Origin: an uncultured Prevotella sp.
GTDB lineage: Bacteria; Bacteroidota; Bacteroidia; Bacteroidales; Bacteroidaceae
Assembly (NCBI GenBank): GCA_900315955.1
Contig: ONBC01000035.1
Location: forward strand, 1 to 64,000
Reading direction: 5' to 3'
Length of the DNA stretch: 64,000 nt
Notes under the pieces: generated by a model
The model's input: the letters and a program-made list of their open reading frames with translations, nothing else
The model's database searches: none
What the model was told of the DNA's origin: nothing
Shown: in pieces, positions 7,870-15,405 of the stretch
Layout: each line of letters begins with the position of its first letter
How positions within the stretch are numbered: the stretch's first letter is position 1
Program-made: the position numbers and the translations under genes

Positions 7870-8403
7870 ATGAAACGCGTACGTTGTCCTAAATGTGATG
7901 AGTATATCACATTCGATGAGACGAAATATACAAATTCTTCCACACTTATTTTCACGTGCCCGTATTGCGGCAAGCAGTTCGGTATCCGACTGGGCACCTC
8001 GAAGGTGCGTCCCCGCCAGGATGACGAGAATCCGGAAGAGGAAGCCAAAGCCAACGACAAAGGCTGCGGGAGTATCACGGTGATAGAAAACGACTACTGC
8101 TATAAGCAGGTGATCCCACTACAGATGGGCGACAACACCATCGGCCGCTATATGAAAGGCAACGATATCACGACGCCTATCGAGACCGGTGACCTCACGA
8201 TGGATCTGCTTCATTGTGTCATCAACGTCTCACGCAATAAGCGGGGCGCTCTGAAGTATGTCTTGCGCGACGGACCTTCCAACCACGGTACGTTCCTCAA
8301 TGGAGAACGCATCGACCCGAAGGAGAAACGTATCTTAGAAAATGGAGCAGTGTTCAACCTTGGGGTCACAACAGTCATCTTAAACACTGAAGAAGAGGAT
8401 TGA
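7870..8403 (+). CDS. zinc-ribbon plus FHA domain protein
   Basis: A 177-residue protein. The N-terminus has two CxxC pairs (Cys6/Cys9 and Cys30/Cys33), a zinc ribbon of the MJ0042/zinc-finger type. The C-terminal half is an FHA domain: IGRYMKGNDI, then the LHCVINVSR strand and NHGTFLNGERI. FHA domains bind phosphothreonine peptides. The start at 7870 gives the zinc ribbon at the very N-terminus; a longer reading frame from 7807 would prefix a hydrophobic stretch that overlaps the upstream stop and looks spurious. It sits 41 bases after the HU/SPOR gene and 3 bases before the HMA-AraC gene, so the three are probably one operon. No Ser/Thr kinase gene is nearby. Confidence 0.85.
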   Translation: MKRVRCPKCDEYITFDETKYTNSSTLIFTCPYCGKQFGIRLGTSKVRPRQDDENPEEEAKANDKGCGSITVIENDYCYKQVIPLQMGDNTIGRYMKGNDITTPIETGDLTMDLLHCVINVSRNKRGALKYVLRDGPSNHGTFLNGERIDPKEKRILENGAVFNLGVTTVILNTEEED

Positions 8404-8406
8404 GGT

Positions 8407-8988
8407 ATGATTGCTACGGAAAAGACGACGACCGTCTTTATTAAAAATATGGTTTGCGACCGTTGCATCATGGCGGTGCACAAGACCATTGAGGAAATGG
8501 GACTGAAGCCTATTGACGTGAAATTAGGAAGTGCTACCGTCGAAGGCGCTATCGATGACAACCAGCGGCAAGGACTTCGGAAGAAACTACAATCCATTGG
8601 TTTTGAACTGCTTGACGACCAGCGTCAGCGCACGATCGAGCAGATCCGCACAGCCATCATCCAGCTTGTTCACTACAACGACAACAACTCGCCCGCTAAT
8701 CTATCTTCTTATCTAAGTGAGAAGTTAGGGCAAGATTATTCTGCATTATCCAAGCTTTTTTCTGAATATGCCTCGAAGACCATTGAGCGCTATTACATGG
8801 AGATGCGCATCGAACGCGTGAAGGAGCTCTTGACCTACGGCGAACTCACCCTGTCGCAGATAGCCCTGAAACTCAACTATTCGAGCACCGCTTATCTCTC
8901 CAGTCAGTTCAAGGCTGTCACAGGAATGACGCCAAGCCAGTTTAAGAAGCTGCAGGGAGACAAGCGGAGAAAGCTGGATGAAATATAA
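8407..8988 (+). CDS. HMA-domain / AraC-type transcription regulator fusion
   Basis: A 193-residue protein. Residues 8-75 look like a heavy-metal-associated (HMA) fold with the metal-binding pair NMVCDRC (Cys17, Cys20) and a second half ending in KKLQSIGFELLDD. Residues 95-190 are an AraC-type double helix-turn-helix: ERYYMEMRIERVKELL, LSQIALKLNYSS, YLSSQFKAVTGMTPSQFKK. The arrangement suggests a regulator whose DNA binding responds to a soft metal or a redox state, which is inference. It follows the FHA gene by 3 bases. A tandem-repeat array begins about 55 bases downstream. Confidence 0.88.
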   Translation: MIATEKTTTVFIKNMVCDRCIMAVHKTIEEMGLKPIDVKLGSATVEGAIDDNQRQGLRKKLQSIGFELLDDQRQRTIEQIRTAIIQLVHYNDNNSPANLSSYLSEKLGQDYSALSKLFSEYASKTIERYYMEMRIERVKELLTYGELTLSQIALKLNYSSTAYLSSQFKAVTGMTPSQFKKLQGDKRRKLDEI

Positions 8989-9041
8989 AAAGCTCTTTCC
9001 TTTCATCATGTCCCTCATCGCAAGGAAAGCATAAGGATGAC

Positions 9042-9170
9042 GTGCCACATATGCGACACGATCGTGACACAGCTGAGGCACGATCATGACACAGCTGAGG
9101 CACGATCATGACACAGCTGAGGCACGATCATGACACAGCTGAGGCACGATCATGACACAGCTGGCTGAGG
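9042..9170. repeat. 22-bp tandem repeat array A
   Basis: One degenerate unit (9042-9063) is followed in register by four units from 9064 and a fifth from 9152 carrying a 4-base insertion near its end. The core on the plus strand is RTGACACAGCTGAGGCACG. The array fills the gap between convergent genes (HMA-AraC and cdd). Units are directly abutting, with no spacers, so it is not a CRISPR. It shares 19 of 22 positions per unit with array B at 32128. Confidence 0.9.
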
Positions 9171-9211
9171 CACGATGGCAGAATGCTGAAATCACACCAA
9201 AGAATTACTCT

Positions 9212-9718
9212 TCATTCATGCTTTTCCGCATGCCTTTCTTCCTTCAAATCCTCATCTACGAAGGAGAAAGGGAGGAGATCTTTAATAGAGTGAAAACGAT
9301 AGATGCGGCTCGTACCCGAGAGCAAGATCTCTACAGACTGGTGATAACGCGACTCCATCTGAAGGATGACCTGACGGCAAGAGCCACAAGGAGACACAGG
9401 GGCAGAACGCAAGCCATGAGCATCGGCTGCCGCAATGGCCAACATCCGGATAGGCTGATCGGGGAAGTTAGCCTGAGCCGCAAACACGGCGGTGCGCTCA
9501 GCACAGAGCCCCGAGGGGAAAGCAGCGTTCTCCTGGTTGGCACCTATCACGACCTTCCCATTATTCAAAAGCACGGCTGCTCCCACACGAAACTTACTAT
9601 AAGGCGAATAGGAGTTGTTTGTAGCCTCACGCGCCTTTTCTACAAGCTGCTGCTCATCCACCGACAGTTCGTCAAACGAGCAGGAGTCGTAGTCACTCTT
9701 CAATTGTAATTTGATCAT
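9212..9718 (-). CDS. cdd: cytidine deaminase
   Basis: A 168-residue tetrameric-type cytidine deaminase, converting (deoxy)cytidine to (deoxy)uridine in pyrimidine salvage. Zinc and catalytic residues are visible: SGLCAERTAVF (Cys72, Glu74) and SPCGSCRQV (Cys111, Cys114). SPYSKFRVGAAV and GANQENAAFPS are substrate-binding motifs. The C-terminal 25 residues extend a little past the usual end. Its ATG at 9718 overlaps the stop of the upstream beta-helix lipoprotein gene (ATGA), so the two are translationally coupled. Confidence 0.96.
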   Translation of the reverse strand: MIKLQLKSDYDSCSFDELSVDEQQLVEKAREATNNSYSPYSKFRVGAAVLLNNGKVVIGANQENAAFPSGLCAERTAVFAAQANFPDQPIRMLAIAAADAHGLRSAPVSPCGSCRQVILQMESRYHQSVEILLSGTSRIYRFHSIKDLLPFSFVDEDLKEERHAEKHE

Positions 9719-11151
9719 TTCTTTTCCGTTTTTTCGTATTCATAGGCTCCGATATCCGGCTTATCATCGCGCTTCATGCCATCGTGATCGTCGGCAGGCG
9801 AGGTCTTGGGGTCGGCTTGGTCAATGGCAGCCGACTTGTCACGCAGATGAAAGTCATATATCAGATTGTCAGTATCCATCTTCTGAAAGTGCTTCTCGCC
9901 CATCGTCGTCGTGTCCTTCACATTCTCAAATAGGACATTGACAAATTTGGCACTGTCTGCTGTTGTCACCTTAGGAGTGCGAAGCAGGCAGTGATCGAAG
10001 AGCCAGTCGGAAGCCGTAGTATCTTCCTTGGTGACTGACACTACATTATCGGCATAGCCCGTTATCAACGAGTTGGTTACGTACAATTTCTTCAAGTTTT
10101 TATTAAGAACGACATTGAGGGCCGCCCCCCGTTGCCCATCGAAAGGATAAAACTGTGCGATGGTACAACTGTTGATCTCCGCACTGCCTCCGTCGATACG
10201 CAGGCAATCGCCAAGTGTATTCGTCAACTGTGAATTGCTGACTGTGATATTCACATCTTTAGCCCCCAGTCCTACACCCTGGCAGTTGTGGATCGTAGAA
10301 TGGCTCATGATGAGCTTCGACTGGCTGACGTCGGAAGAGTCGGCTACCACCCCATCGAAGGCACTGTGGATATCCGTATGCAACAGTTCATTCCCATAAG
10401 AAGATGAATAGAAATGCACACCTTGCCATTGCCCCGGCGTGCGGTCATAGGGCAGATAGTCGAACATTCTGTCGATACGATCACCACGCAGGATCACATT
10501 CGCATCCGCTGTGCCCTCACACCGTAAGCGACCATACACGTTGATACCCGCATCGTTGTGAAAATAAAGTGTTGTACCTGCGGCAACCGTTAGCACGGCA
10601 TTGCTGTCCACCTTCAGTCCGCCATAGATGACAACAGGCGAACTACTGCTGATCATTGTGTCGCGCTTGACCACCAAGCCTTTGATAAGCTTGGCGTTCC
10701 AAGCCCAGGCATTGAGATTCACCTTCTGCTCTACTCCACTCTGCAATGTGAAGATAAGGTTATCCTCATCCTTCTGCGGTGTTGACTGCGAGGCCTCAGG
10801 CAGTGTGGCTTCCACAAAGACCTGCACGCTGTCTTTATTCCGAATTTCAATTTCTGAAGTCCCATAATTGTTGTCTGCTCCGAGATAGATTCCGTCGATG
10901 TTAATACGGAACCCCGAGCTGCCGCCTTTCTCTTGCCGCAAGGAGCAGCGCAGTCCATCCCCTGACCGGTTATAGACCCACATAGCTTTATGAGCCGAAG
11001 GCACATTGCTGAAGATTGTATCAAGCGCAAGCGTATCGGTTGAGAAAGAGAGACGGTAGGAAGAAGACGTCGTGAAACTGTCATCATCCGCACACGACAG
11101 CATGCAACCGGCAACGAACGTACAGAGTAAGAAGTTTATAGTTTTCGTCAT
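9715..11151 (-). CDS. right-handed beta-helix lipoprotein
   Basis: A 478-residue predicted surface or periplasmic lipoprotein: the start at 11151 gives MTKTINFLLCTFVAGCMLSC, a standard lipobox signal. A longer frame from 11199 adds 16 residues before the signal and is unlikely. The middle has repeated short beta-strand turns (GTTLYFHNDAGINVYGRL, CTIAQFYPF and others) typical of a parallel beta-helix, as in polysaccharide-binding or lyase-like proteins. The end (DDHDGMKRDDKPDIGAYEYE) matches the tail common in choice-of-anchor Q type beta-helix proteins. No catalytic residues can be assigned. It is coupled to cdd by a 4-base overlap and follows the HAD gene by 61 bases. Confidence 0.82.
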   Translation of the reverse strand: MTKTINFLLCTFVAGCMLSCADDDSFTTSSSYRLSFSTDTLALDTIFSNVPSAHKAMWVYNRSGDGLRCSLRQEKGGSSGFRINIDGIYLGADNNYGTSEIEIRNKDSVQVFVEATLPEASQSTPQKDEDNLIFTLQSGVEQKVNLNAWAWNAKLIKGLVVKRDTMISSSSPVVIYGGLKVDSNAVLTVAAGTTLYFHNDAGINVYGRLRCEGTADANVILRGDRIDRMFDYLPYDRTPGQWQGVHFYSSSYGNELLHTDIHSAFDGVVADSSDVSQSKLIMSHSTIHNCQGVGLGAKDVNITVSNSQLTNTLGDCLRIDGGSAEINSCTIAQFYPFDGQRGAALNVVLNKNLKKLYVTNSLITGYADNVVSVTKEDTTASDWLFDHCLLRTPKVTTADSAKFVNVLFENVKDTTTMGEKHFQKMDTDNLIYDFHLRDKSAAIDQADPKTSPADDHDGMKRDDKPDIGAYEYEKTEKK

Positions 11152-11212
11152 ATTTTCAATCGTATGCAATAGCCGCCAATAATGACGTTCACCCACCACG
11201 GTGTGATAATAA

Positions 11213-11875
11213 TCAAACGAAAAGACTCAATAGTTTATTATATGTGGCTCGAGCTTTAACATCACCGTCCTGCAGATAATTGTCAATCACAAGATCCGCA
11301 TACCGGGACACGACTTCCTTGGGGTTCGTCGTAGCAAGGCCCACGCACAACATCTTCGCTGCCTTCACTGCCTTCAGTCCATTGATGCTGTCCTCGAAGC
11401 CAACGCATTCACCAAGCTGGAAACCAAAACATTGCTCAGCCTTCAGATAACAGTCTGGATCGGGCTTGCTCTTGTCGAAGTCCTCGCTCGTAAGGATGGC
11501 ATCAAAAAGGTTCTTAAAATCAGGATGCGCCCGATAGACATTCGCCATCTTGACAAGGTTGCTGCTCGTCACGACAGCTGTCTTGACGCCATGCGCTCTC
11601 AACATTCCAACAAAAGCACAGAAGCCGGGAATAAAAACATAATCCATCGAGCGCTCAAAATCATCAAGCCCTTTCGTGATGGCCTGTTGCTTATCCGTCT
11701 CCCCTTTGAAATAGCGGTCATAGATCTGCACGAGCGTAGAGCCCTTGATCTTTTCTGCAAAATCGGGCTGGTCGGGGAAATATCGTTTTCCTACCCTTCC
11801 CCAGAACTTTGAATATTGACGCTCGGTGTCAATCACCACGCCATCTAAATCAAACAATGCTGCTTTATAAGCCAT
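11213..11875 (-). CDS. HAD-family phosphatase (beta-phosphoglucomutase-like)
   Basis: A 220-residue HAD hydrolase. Motif I is FDLDGVVIDTE (Asp9 nucleophile, Asp11 acid), motif II is VVTSSNLVK, the motif III lysine is in SKPDPDCYLKA, and motif IV is GFEDSINGLKAVKAA. The cap domain is the small helical type after motif I. The order and wording are those of the beta-phosphoglucomutase/DOG-phosphatase group, which act on small sugar phosphates; the substrate is not evident. A minus-strand TAACTTTG at 11914-11921 is the probable promoter and lies back to back with that of rsmG. Confidence 0.9.
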   Translation of the reverse strand: MAYKAALFDLDGVVIDTERQYSKFWGRVGKRYFPDQPDFAEKIKGSTLVQIYDRYFKGETDKQQAITKGLDDFERSMDYVFIPGFCAFVGMLRAHGVKTAVVTSSNLVKMANVYRAHPDFKNLFDAILTSEDFDKSKPDPDCYLKAEQCFGFQLGECVGFEDSINGLKAVKAAKMLCVGLATTNPKEVVSRYADLVIDNYLQDGDVKARATYNKLLSLFV

Positions 11876-11913
11876 TTTTATCCTTTACGTATATTATTTT
11901 CAACTCTGCACTG

Positions 11914-11921
11914 CAAAGTTA
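11914..11921 (-). promoter_or_regulatory. -7 element before the HAD gene
   Basis: Minus-strand TAACTTTG, 38 bases before the HAD start, divergent from the rsmG -7 element only 15 bases away. Confidence 0.5.
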
Positions 11922-11935
11922 CGATAAAAAAACAG

Positions 11936-11943
11936 TAACTTTG
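11936..11943 (+). promoter_or_regulatory. -7 element of the rsmG operon
   Basis: TAACTTTG fits TAnnTTTG and ends 17 bases before the rsmG ATG. Confidence 0.55.
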
Positions 11944-11960
11944 CATGGAAAAGGACAAAC

Positions 11961-12584
11961 ATGGATTTAATAACAAAATATTTTCCGAAGCTCAGCGAGA
12001 CGCAGCAGAAACAGATAGATGCCCTCGATGCGAACTACCGCGATTGGAATGCCAAGATCAACGTTATCTCACGGAAAGACATCGACAACCTCTATCTTCA
12101 TCATGTCCTCCACTCGTTAGCGATAGCGAAAACCATTCATTTTCGCCCCGGCACACGCATCCTCGACTTCGGGTGCGGCGGCGGATTTCCCGGCATTCCG
12201 CTTGCCATATTGTTTCCCGACTGTTCTTTCCGCCTCATCGACGGAACGGGAAAGAAGATCACGGTGGCTACGGAAATAGCAAAAGCCATCGGGCTGAAGA
12301 ACGTAGAAGCCGTGCACCGTCGCGGCGAGGACGAGAAAGACAAGTTCGATTTCGTCGTCTCCCGGGCGGTCATGCCGCTCCCCGATATGGTGAAGATCGT
12401 GCGAAAGAATATTTCCAAAGAGCAGCACAACGCCTTGCCCAACGGTATCATCACGCTCAAAGGCGGCAACCTCGATGAGGAGCTGAAGCCTTTTCATAAG
12501 ATTGTACAGGTCACGCCCGTCTCCGACTTCTTTACAGAGGAATGGTTCCAGGAGAAGAACATCGTCTATCTTCCAGTATACTAA
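11961..12584 (+). CDS. rsmG: 16S rRNA (guanine527-N7)-methyltransferase
   Basis: A 207-residue class I SAM-dependent methyltransferase that modifies G527 of 16S rRNA; in other bacteria its loss gives low-level streptomycin resistance. Visible are the N-terminal helical segment with WNAKINVISRKDIDNLYLHHVLHS, the SAM-binding ILDFGCGGGFPGIPLA, and VVSRAVMPLPDMV. Length is typical. It is the first gene of a plus-strand run (rsmG, MBL hydrolase, ruvC, ABC ATPase, nucleotidase, nudC) with short gaps or overlaps. An overlapping 177-codon frame starting at 11945 is a shadow. Confidence 0.95.
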   Translation: MDLITKYFPKLSETQQKQIDALDANYRDWNAKINVISRKDIDNLYLHHVLHSLAIAKTIHFRPGTRILDFGCGGGFPGIPLAILFPDCSFRLIDGTGKKITVATEIAKAIGLKNVEAVHRRGEDEKDKFDFVVSRAVMPLPDMVKIVRKNISKEQHNALPNGIITLKGGNLDEELKPFHKIVQVTPVSDFFTEEWFQEKNIVYLPVY

Positions 12585-12624
12585 CAGAAAGTAACCGTCA
12601 AGTAGCATTAATCAAGAATATATC

Positions 12625-13275
12625 ATGCTGAATATCCAAAGATTTGTCTGCAACCCCATACGCGAGAACACCTATGTGGTGAGCGATGAGACTAAAGAAT
12701 GTGTCATCGTTGATTGTGGCGCATACTATGAGCCTGAGAAAGAGGCCATTAAAGAATATATTGAAACAAACGGATTAAAGCCCAAACATCTGATTGTCAC
12801 CCACGGACATGTAGACCACAACCTCGGTGACAAGTTTGTTTTCTACCACTGGGGCCTGCGCCCGGAGATAGGCACCGCTGATGAGCCACTTCTCAAGACC
12901 CTGCCTGAGCAGGCCAAGAGCATCTGTGGCATTGACACGCTCACAGCCGATGACTTCACCTATGCGGGGAAATGTTTGGATGGAAGCGACACCATCGACT
13001 TCGGCAGTCACACCTTCACCATCCTCGAGACTCCCGGTCACTCAATGGGTGGCCTGACATTCTATTGTGAGGCTGAGAAGGTGGCGTTCACAGGCGACAC
13101 CCTCTTCCAAGGCTCCATCGGCCGTACGGACCTCAAGGGCGGCTCCATGTTCCTGATCATCCAGAGTCTCCGCATGCTCTGCCAACTTCCCGACGACGTG
13201 ACGGTCCTTCCGGGTCACGGATCCGAGACAACGATTGGTGCCGAGGTAGCAGGCAATCCATACCTCGACCGCTAA
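12625..13275 (+). CDS. MBL-fold metallo-hydrolase (glyoxalase II-like)
   Basis: A 216-residue metallo-beta-lactamase fold protein. The metal-binding motif is THGHVDH (His60, His62, Asp64, His65), then [23 protein letters not shown] and [11 protein letters not shown] supply the remaining ligands. The short length and these motifs resemble the YcbL/glyoxalase II-like hydrolases found widely in Bacteroidota, which hydrolyse thioesters such as S-lactoylglutathione in vitro. Bacteroidota generally lack glutathione, so the true substrate is open. It lies 40 bases after rsmG and 20 bases before ruvC. Confidence 0.9.
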   Translation: MLNIQRFVCNPIRENTYVVSDETKECVIVDCGAYYEPEKEAIKEYIETNGLKPKHLIVTHGHVDHNLGDKFVFYHWGLRPEIGTADEPLLKTLPEQAKSICGIDTLTADDFTYAGKCLDGSDTIDFGSHTFTILETPGHSMGGLTFYCEAEKVAFTGDTLFQGSIGRTDLKGGSMFLIIQSLRMLCQLPDDVTVLPGHGSETTIGAEVAGNPYLDR

Positions 13276-13295
13276 GCTTTAGGAGTTGTACAAAC

Positions 13296-13898
13296 GTGAA
13301 GACGATTAACGGCGAGAAGATCATCTTAGGCATCGACCCGGGCACCAACGTCATGGGCTATGGCGTGTTGCGCGTACGTGGCAACAAGGCGGGAATGGTC
13401 GCCATGGGAGTCATCGACATGCGTAAAGAGCGCGATCCTTATCTGCGTCTGGGCAAGATCTTTGAGCGCGTCACGGGGATCATCGACGAGTATCTCCCCG
13501 ACGAGATGGCGATCGAGGCCCCTTTCTTCGGGAAGAATGTGCAGTCGATGCTCAAGCTCGGGCGCGCGCAGGGCGTGGCCATCGCTGCAGCGATCCATCA
13601 TTCTGTCCCTATCCACGAGTATGCGCCCCTGAAGATTAAGATGGCCATTACGGGAGAAGGCCAGGCTTCGAAGGAGCAGGTCGCCGGCATGCTGCAGCGG
13701 CTGCTCAACATCAGGAAAGAAGACATGCCGAAGTTTATGGATGCCACCGATGCCCTGGGAGCCGCTTATTGTCATTTTCTCCAGCTCTCCACCCCTGAGA
13801 CAGGAGCCAGACATTATGGCTCGTGGAAAGATTTCATCAATAAGAACAAAGAGCGCCTCGCCTCAAGAGACGTACCCGAAAGTAAATCGTGTATATAA
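13296..13898 (+). CDS. ruvC: crossover junction endodeoxyribonuclease RuvC
   Basis: A 200-residue Holliday-junction resolvase, acting with RuvAB at the end of recombination repair. Seen are the first acidic residue in [15 protein letters not shown], the second in [21 protein letters not shown], and the C-terminal acidic pair in [13 protein letters not shown]. The start is a GTG at 13296, giving [12 protein letters not shown]; no ATG lies closer to the conserved beginning. Residues after about 165 form a tail ([11 protein letters not shown]) somewhat longer than in E. coli. It sits between the MBL hydrolase and the ABC ATPase in one operon. Confidence 0.95.
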   Translation: MKTINGEKIILGIDPGTNVMGYGVLRVRGNKAGMVAMGVIDMRKERDPYLRLGKIFERVTGIIDEYLPDEMAIEAPFFGKNVQSMLKLGRAQGVAIAAAIHHSVPIHEYAPLKIKMAITGEGQASKEQVAGMLQRLLNIRKEDMPKFMDATDALGAAYCHFLQLSTPETGARHYGSWKDFINKNKERLASRDVPESKSCI

Positions 13899-13917
13899 AT
13901 ATTAAGGTAAGAAGATT

Positions 13918-15405
13918 ATGGGAAAAGCAATCATCAACATTCAGGATGGCGTCGTCCGTATGCCGGAATGGCGTATGGCGGAACCGGTCAACTTTACATT
14001 AAACGACGGGGAGCAGTTGGCTATCGTAGGACCCAACGGTGGCGGCAAGACCATGCTTGTGAATATTCTCACAGGCAGTCACCCTCTGCTGATGCGTGAC
14101 CCTGAATACGATTTCTCACCAAGCCCCAGCAAGAGCGTATCCGACAACATCAAATATATCACCTTCCGCGATGCCTACGGAGGCGACAACGACAAGGCTT
14201 ACTATCTCCAGCAACGCTGGAACCAGACGGAGATTGACGACACTACACCAACCGTAGCACAGAAACTCGATGCAGCCTACAAGATAGCCGGCGAGGACAA
14301 TGAGCAGCGCAGAGCTTTCAGAGACAAGCTCTACGATATGTTCAACATGCGGGTGCTACTCGACAAACACATTATATTATTGTCCAGTGGTGAGCTTCGC
14401 AAACTGAAACTCACGGAGACGCTCTTCTCGCAACCGCGTGTCCTTATCATGGACAACCCATTCATCGGGCTCGATGCCGGCACCCGCGACCAGCTCAAGG
14501 AGCTCTTCGCCACCATCGTGAAAGACAATCCTATTCAGATCATCCTCGTGCTCTCCAAGACCGACGACATTCCTTCGTTCATCACACATATCGTGGAGGT
14601 GAAAGACAGGCATGTGGGCAAGAAGATGACGCGTGAGGATTATCTTGCCTCACAGGTGCCCACTCCGTCACAAGTCTTGGAAGCGTCTAAGGCCGAGGCT
14701 ATCCGCAACCTGCCCTATAATAATAAGGAATACCACACGCACGAGGTGGCAAAGCTCAACCATGTCAGCATCCGCTACGGCAGTCGTACGATCCTCAAAG
14801 AGCTCGACTGGACGGTGCGCAACGGGGAGCGCTGGGCCCTGAGCGGTCAGAACGGTGCCGGGAAGTCGACACTGCTCAGTCTGATCTGTGCCGACAATCC
14901 CCAAAGCTACGCATGCGACATCTCGCTCTTCGGCATCCCACGCGGCACGGGCGAGAGCATCTGGGACATCAAGAAACATATCGGCTACGTCTCGCCGGAG
15001 ATGCACCGCGCTTATCAGAAGGACATCGCCGCCATCCGCATCGTAGCCAGCGGCCTGAAAGACTCTGTGGGGCTCTATGCCAAGCCTTCTACGGAAGAAT
15101 ACGAGACGTGCCGATTCTGGCTCAGCGTCTTCGGACTTGAGGGCAAGGAGAATACAACATTCCTCAAACTCTCAAGCGGCGAGCAGCGCCTTGTCCTCTT
15201 AGCTCGTGCCTTCGTCAAAGATCCCGAACTGCTGATCCTCGACGAGCCGCTCCACGGTCTCGACAACAACAACCGCATGCTCGTGAAAAATGTCATCGAC
15301 ACATTCATGCAGCGTGAGAACAAGACTCTCATCATGGTGACACACTATGTTGAGGAGATGCCCACGTGCATCGACCATAAAATACGACTTATCAGACACT
15401 CATGA
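13918..15405 (+). CDS. tandem ATP-binding cassette protein (ModF-like)
   Basis: A 495-residue protein of two ABC ATPase halves and no membrane segments. Walker A motifs are GPNGGGKTM (residues 39-47) and GQNGAGKST (about 310-318). Signature motifs are LSSGELRKL and LSSGEQRLV. Walker B segments are VLIMDNPFIGLD and LLILDEPLHGLD; the first has Asn-Pro where Glu-Pro is usual, so the first site may be weak in ATP hydrolysis. The arrangement is like E. coli ModF (PhrA), whose role is uncertain. No permease gene is adjacent. Its last codon overlaps the nucleotidase start by 4 bases. Confidence 0.88.
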   Translation: MGKAIINIQDGVVRMPEWRMAEPVNFTLNDGEQLAIVGPNGGGKTMLVNILTGSHPLLMRDPEYDFSPSPSKSVSDNIKYITFRDAYGGDNDKAYYLQQRWNQTEIDDTTPTVAQKLDAAYKIAGEDNEQRRAFRDKLYDMFNMRVLLDKHIILLSSGELRKLKLTETLFSQPRVLIMDNPFIGLDAGTRDQLKELFATIVKDNPIQIILVLSKTDDIPSFITHIVEVKDRHVGKKMTREDYLASQVPTPSQVLEASKAEAIRNLPYNNKEYHTHEVAKLNHVSIRYGSRTILKELDWTVRNGERWALSGQNGAGKSTLLSLICADNPQSYACDISLFGIPRGTGESIWDIKKHIGYVSPEMHRAYQKDIAAIRIVASGLKDSVGLYAKPSTEEYETCRFWLSVFGLEGKENTTFLKLSSGEQRLVLLARAFVKDPELLILDEPLHGLDNNNRMLVKNVIDTFMQRENKTLIMVTHYVEEMPTCIDHKIRLIRHS

